6,605 nt of DNA, taken from assembly GCA_007123655.1 (NCBI GenBank), contig SKKR01000137.1, positions 1 through 6,605 on the forward strand. The letters run 5' to 3'. The stretch comes from Thermomicrobiaceae bacterium. GTDB taxonomy: Bacteria > Chloroflexota > Chloroflexia > Thermomicrobiales > Thermomicrobiaceae. The position numbers and the translations under genes were made by a program. The notes beneath the pieces were generated by a model, which worked only from the letters and a program-made list of their open reading frames with translations, was not told the DNA's origin and ran no database searches. Shown here piece by piece: positions 4,605 through 6,605 of this stretch; positions within the stretch are counted from its first letter, which is position 1; each line of letters starts with the position of its first letter.

Positions 4605-6044
4605 ATGGCGGCATGTGAAGTGAGCGCGACCCGCCACTGGTCCAGGAATCTTCAAAGGACCCTCCTACTCGTAGCGGCGGCTGTCATCATCGCGGCGGTC
4701 GGGCTGATCTCGAGTGGAAGTTCCCGTGCCCAGCAACCGACGGTCTACACCGCCGAACTCAACGGCATTTTTAGCGAACTGACTGCTGACCATACGATTC
4801 GCGTACTTGAGCGAGCCGAACGACAGGGTGCCGACGCGCTGCTCATGTCGGTCAACTCTCCAGGTGGACTTGACCGCGCCGTCCGCCGCCTGAACCAGGC
4901 GATACTCGGAAGCGAGATCCCGGTCATCGCCTACGTCGGTCCGGAAGAAGATGCACAGGCGCTCGCGGGAGCATTTCTGGTGACCCTCGCTGCCAACAAA
5001 ACGGTGATACACCCGGACGGCGAAATCGGTGCGTCACCAGCTCCGGCGATGACCGAACTGATCAGCCCTGAGGAACGTGAAGCTCGTATCGAGTTCGCCT
5101 CCAGCATCGCCAACCGAACCGCGCTGATTCGAGGCAGAGATCCGGAAAACGTTGAGCGCATTATCCACGACCAGGTGATTTTCAACGCCGAAGAAGCGCT
5201 TGCCGAGGGTATAGTCGATGGGATCGCCGAAGATGTAGCGGGTGCGATGGCCGCCGTTCACGGGGAGCCGGTCCAGACCGCGCTCGGCGCCGTTGATATG
5301 AATACAGAAGGCGCGCGGATGATCCGGGTCTCGATGACCTGGTGGGAAATCACGCTCCGCGCGATTACGAACGCGTCGGTGGCCTACGCTCTGCTCAGCG
5401 CCGGCCTTCTATTGCTTATTGTTGAACTGTTCACCCCTGGCCGCCTGATCGCGGGCATTCCCGGCGTTATCTGTCTCGCACTGGCCTTTGTGGCGCTCGG
5501 AAACCTCCCGGTGTCCTGGTTCGGTCTCGGGTTAATGCTCCTGGCGGCCATTCTCTTCATCGCGGAGTTGAGAACACCCTGGATCGGAGTTGCCGGGGCG
5601 TTTGGTCTGGTCGCGTATGTTGCGGGCTCGCTCTCTCTGTACCGTCCATGGGGAGCAATGTCCGCCTTCGCTCCCGAAGTCAGCGTGAATGTCTGGGTGA
5701 TCGTTGGTACCATGGTCGGCTGGGTTCTGGTGCTCCTGATCACGCTGCGCGCGGTGTTCCGGGCGCGCCAGAGCCGGTTCGAACTCCAGCCGCCTGATCT
5801 GAGTGGACAGATTGGGGTGGTCATCGAGCCGTTGAACCCGCGCGGGGTCGTCCGGATCGTTGAACAGGAATGGTCGGCGATGTCAACGTCGGACTACATC
5901 GATGCCGGAACACAGGTTCTTGTTGAGCATCTCAGCGGCGGGATTGTCTACGTGACGCCCGCTGAGGATCAGCCAGCGCCAGAGTTCGCCTCCGGAGACG
6001 AGGGGAACCAGCCCCCGGAACGCTCGGCCGAACCAACGCATTGA
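4605..6044 (+). CDS. NfeD-family membrane protein with ClpP-like domain, probably catalytically dead
   Basis: The start at 4605 gives 479 aa, beginning just before a hydrophobic signal or anchor (about 18-36) that ends in SRAQQ. A ClpP/crotonase-like domain follows (about 47-210) with NSPGG (84-88), the VIAYVGP strand (107-113) and EEALAEGIVDGIA (196-208). Then come about five membrane segments (about 258-383), the first ending in ELFTPG. A C-terminal NfeD OB-fold (about 399-451, LSGQIGVVIEPLNPRGVV then IDAGTQVLVEHLSGG) and a Pro/Glu-rich tail close the protein. This is the architecture of long NfeD proteins, membrane-bound proteases studied as PH1510, which often work beside stomatin-like proteins. 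The family motif PSGARAASAG, holding the catalytic Ser, reads PEEDAQALAG here (Leu120 for Ser). The catalytic Lys position appears to be Ala or Arg (160-161). It is therefore probably a pseudoprotease; a scaffold role is a guess. yajQ follows after 62 nt. No stomatin gene is visible. Confidence 0.9.
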   Translation: MAACEVSATRHWSRNLQRTLLLVAAAVIIAAVGLISSGSSRAQQPTVYTAELNGIFSELTADHTIRVLERAERQGADALLMSVNSPGGLDRAVRRLNQAILGSEIPVIAYVGPEEDAQALAGAFLVTLAANKTVIHPDGEIGASPAPAMTELISPEEREARIEFASSIANRTALIRGRDPENVERIIHDQVIFNAEEALAEGIVDGIAEDVAGAMAAVHGEPVQTALGAVDMNTEGARMIRVSMTWWEITLRAITNASVAYALLSAGLLLLIVELFTPGRLIAGIPGVICLALAFVALGNLPVSWFGLGLMLLAAILFIAELRTPWIGVAGAFGLVAYVAGSLSLYRPWGAMSAFAPEVSVNVWVIVGTMVGWVLVLLITLRAVFRARQSRFELQPPDLSGQIGVVIEPLNPRGVVRIVEQEWSAMSTSDYIDAGTQVLVEHLSGGIVYVTPAEDQPAPEFASGDEGNQPPERSAEPTH

Positions 6045-6095
6045 CGCTCTCCGCGACGACCGAATGTTAACCAACGAGCGATCAGCAGGACAGGA

Positions 6096-6101
6096 AAGGA
6101 G
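6096..6101 (+). promoter_or_regulatory. yajQ ribosome binding site
   Basis: AAGGAG lies 5 nt before the ATG at 6107. It is a strong match that fixes the yajQ start. Confidence 0.8.
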
Positions 6102-6106
6102 CTTTC

Positions 6107-6598
6107 ATGGCGTCGACAAACTCGTTTGACGTGGTTTCCGAGTTCGACCAGCAGGAACTCACCAACGCGGTCGATCAGACGATGCGCGAGGTGAGAACCC
6201 GCTATGATCTCAAGAGCACGCCGACGGAAATCGAGCAACAGGACAACGAACTTGTCATCACGACCGATTCCGACTTTACCCTCAAGGCGGTGACCGACAT
6301 CCTAGAAAGCCGCGTTATCAGGCGCGGGCTTTCACTCAAGATCCTGGACTATCAGAAGCAGGAACAGGCAAGCGGCGGGAAGGTGCGTCAACCGATCAAA
6401 CTCAAGCGCGGGATTCCTGAAGAAATCGCCAAGCAGATCAGCAAGCAGATCCGCTCTGATTTCAAGAAAGTGACTGCTCAGATCCAGGGAGACTCGGTTC
6501 GGGTCTCATCCAAGAATAAGGACGATTTGCAGGCGGTCATTCAATCTCTGAAAGAAACCGAATACCCCATTGCCCTGCAATTCACGAACTTTCGCTAG
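6107..6598 (+). CDS. yajQ: YajQ-family nucleotide-binding protein
   Basis: The gene is complete, 163 aa, matching the usual YajQ length of about 160-165. Family signatures are SFDVVSEFD (6-14), [10 protein letters not shown] (27-36), IKLKRGI (97-103), [21 protein letters not shown] (120-140, followed by LQAVI) and the terminal LQFTNFR (157-163). YajQ proteins are small cytoplasmic proteins with two ferredoxin-like domains. Some members bind cyclic di-GMP and act with a transcription factor in Xanthomonas, while others have been reported to bind nucleic acids or nucleotides. Which activity applies here cannot be read from the sequence. It lies 62 nt after the NfeD-like gene on the same strand and may be cotranscribed, since no terminator hairpin is evident in the gap. 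Its TAG stop is 7 nt from the window edge. Confidence 0.95.
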   Translation: MASTNSFDVVSEFDQQELTNAVDQTMREVRTRYDLKSTPTEIEQQDNELVITTDSDFTLKAVTDILESRVIRRGLSLKILDYQKQEQASGGKVRQPIKLKRGIPEEIAKQISKQIRSDFKKVTAQIQGDSVRVSSKNKDDLQAVIQSLKETEYPIALQFTNFR

Positions 6599-6605
6599 TA
6601 TCCTG

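Noticed and set aside
6041..6070. Possible yajQ promoter: TTGACG overlapping the nfeD-like stop codon
   Set aside because: No hexamer at 16-18 bp spacing is a good -10 match (ATGTTA or TGTTAA at best). yajQ may simply be cotranscribed.

Overview
The window is GC-rich chromosomal DNA from a bacterium, with close-packed genes and no phage, plasmid, IS or CRISPR signature. It carries a complete transcription-attenuating T-box leader upstream of leuS. T-boxes are typical of Firmicutes, Actinobacteria and Chloroflexota. Together with the GC content, GTG starts and gene content, my best guess is a Chloroflexota-like organism, but this is an inference from one window and its confidence is low.

Minus strand, reading right to left: a strong sigma70-type promoter (4385-4413) starts a roughly 420-nt leader ahead of leuS (leucyl-tRNA synthetase, 1482-3956). 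Next come udk (uridine kinase, ending at 795) and the 5' part of a PLP-dependent class I/II aminotransferase that runs off the left edge (<1-772). The gaps are about 40 and 22 nt and no terminator is visible between the genes, so the three look like one operon. The leader has a 5'-terminal hairpin (4355-4378), T-box Stem I with a CUC (Leu) specifier (4246-4340), a middle hairpin (4200-4220), an antiterminator with a UGGU bulge (4051-4083) and a competing intrinsic terminator (4030-4063). The inferred logic is that uncharged tRNA-Leu allows readthrough into leuS-udk-aminotransferase.

The striking feature is a complete, canonical tRNA-Ala(GGC) gene (4104-4176) inside this T-box, between Stem I and the antiterminator. 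It is bracketed by a perfect 8-nt inverted repeat (4181-4188 and 4088-4095). The tRNA therefore sits as the terminal 'loop' of a helix in the place where Stem III is expected. It shares the leuS promoter and lies upstream of the regulated terminator, so both terminated and readthrough transcripts would contain it. Its processing would cut the sensor away from the switch. This is the strongest candidate in the window for an undescribed arrangement.

Plus strand, divergent from the leuS leader: an NfeD-family membrane protein (4605-6044) with a ClpP-like domain, a multi-pass membrane region and a C-terminal OB-fold. Its catalytic Ser and Lys appear to be replaced, suggesting a pseudoprotease. 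After 62 nt follows a complete YajQ-family protein (6107-6598). The 4414-4604 interval between the divergent units holds only weak promoter-like sequence.
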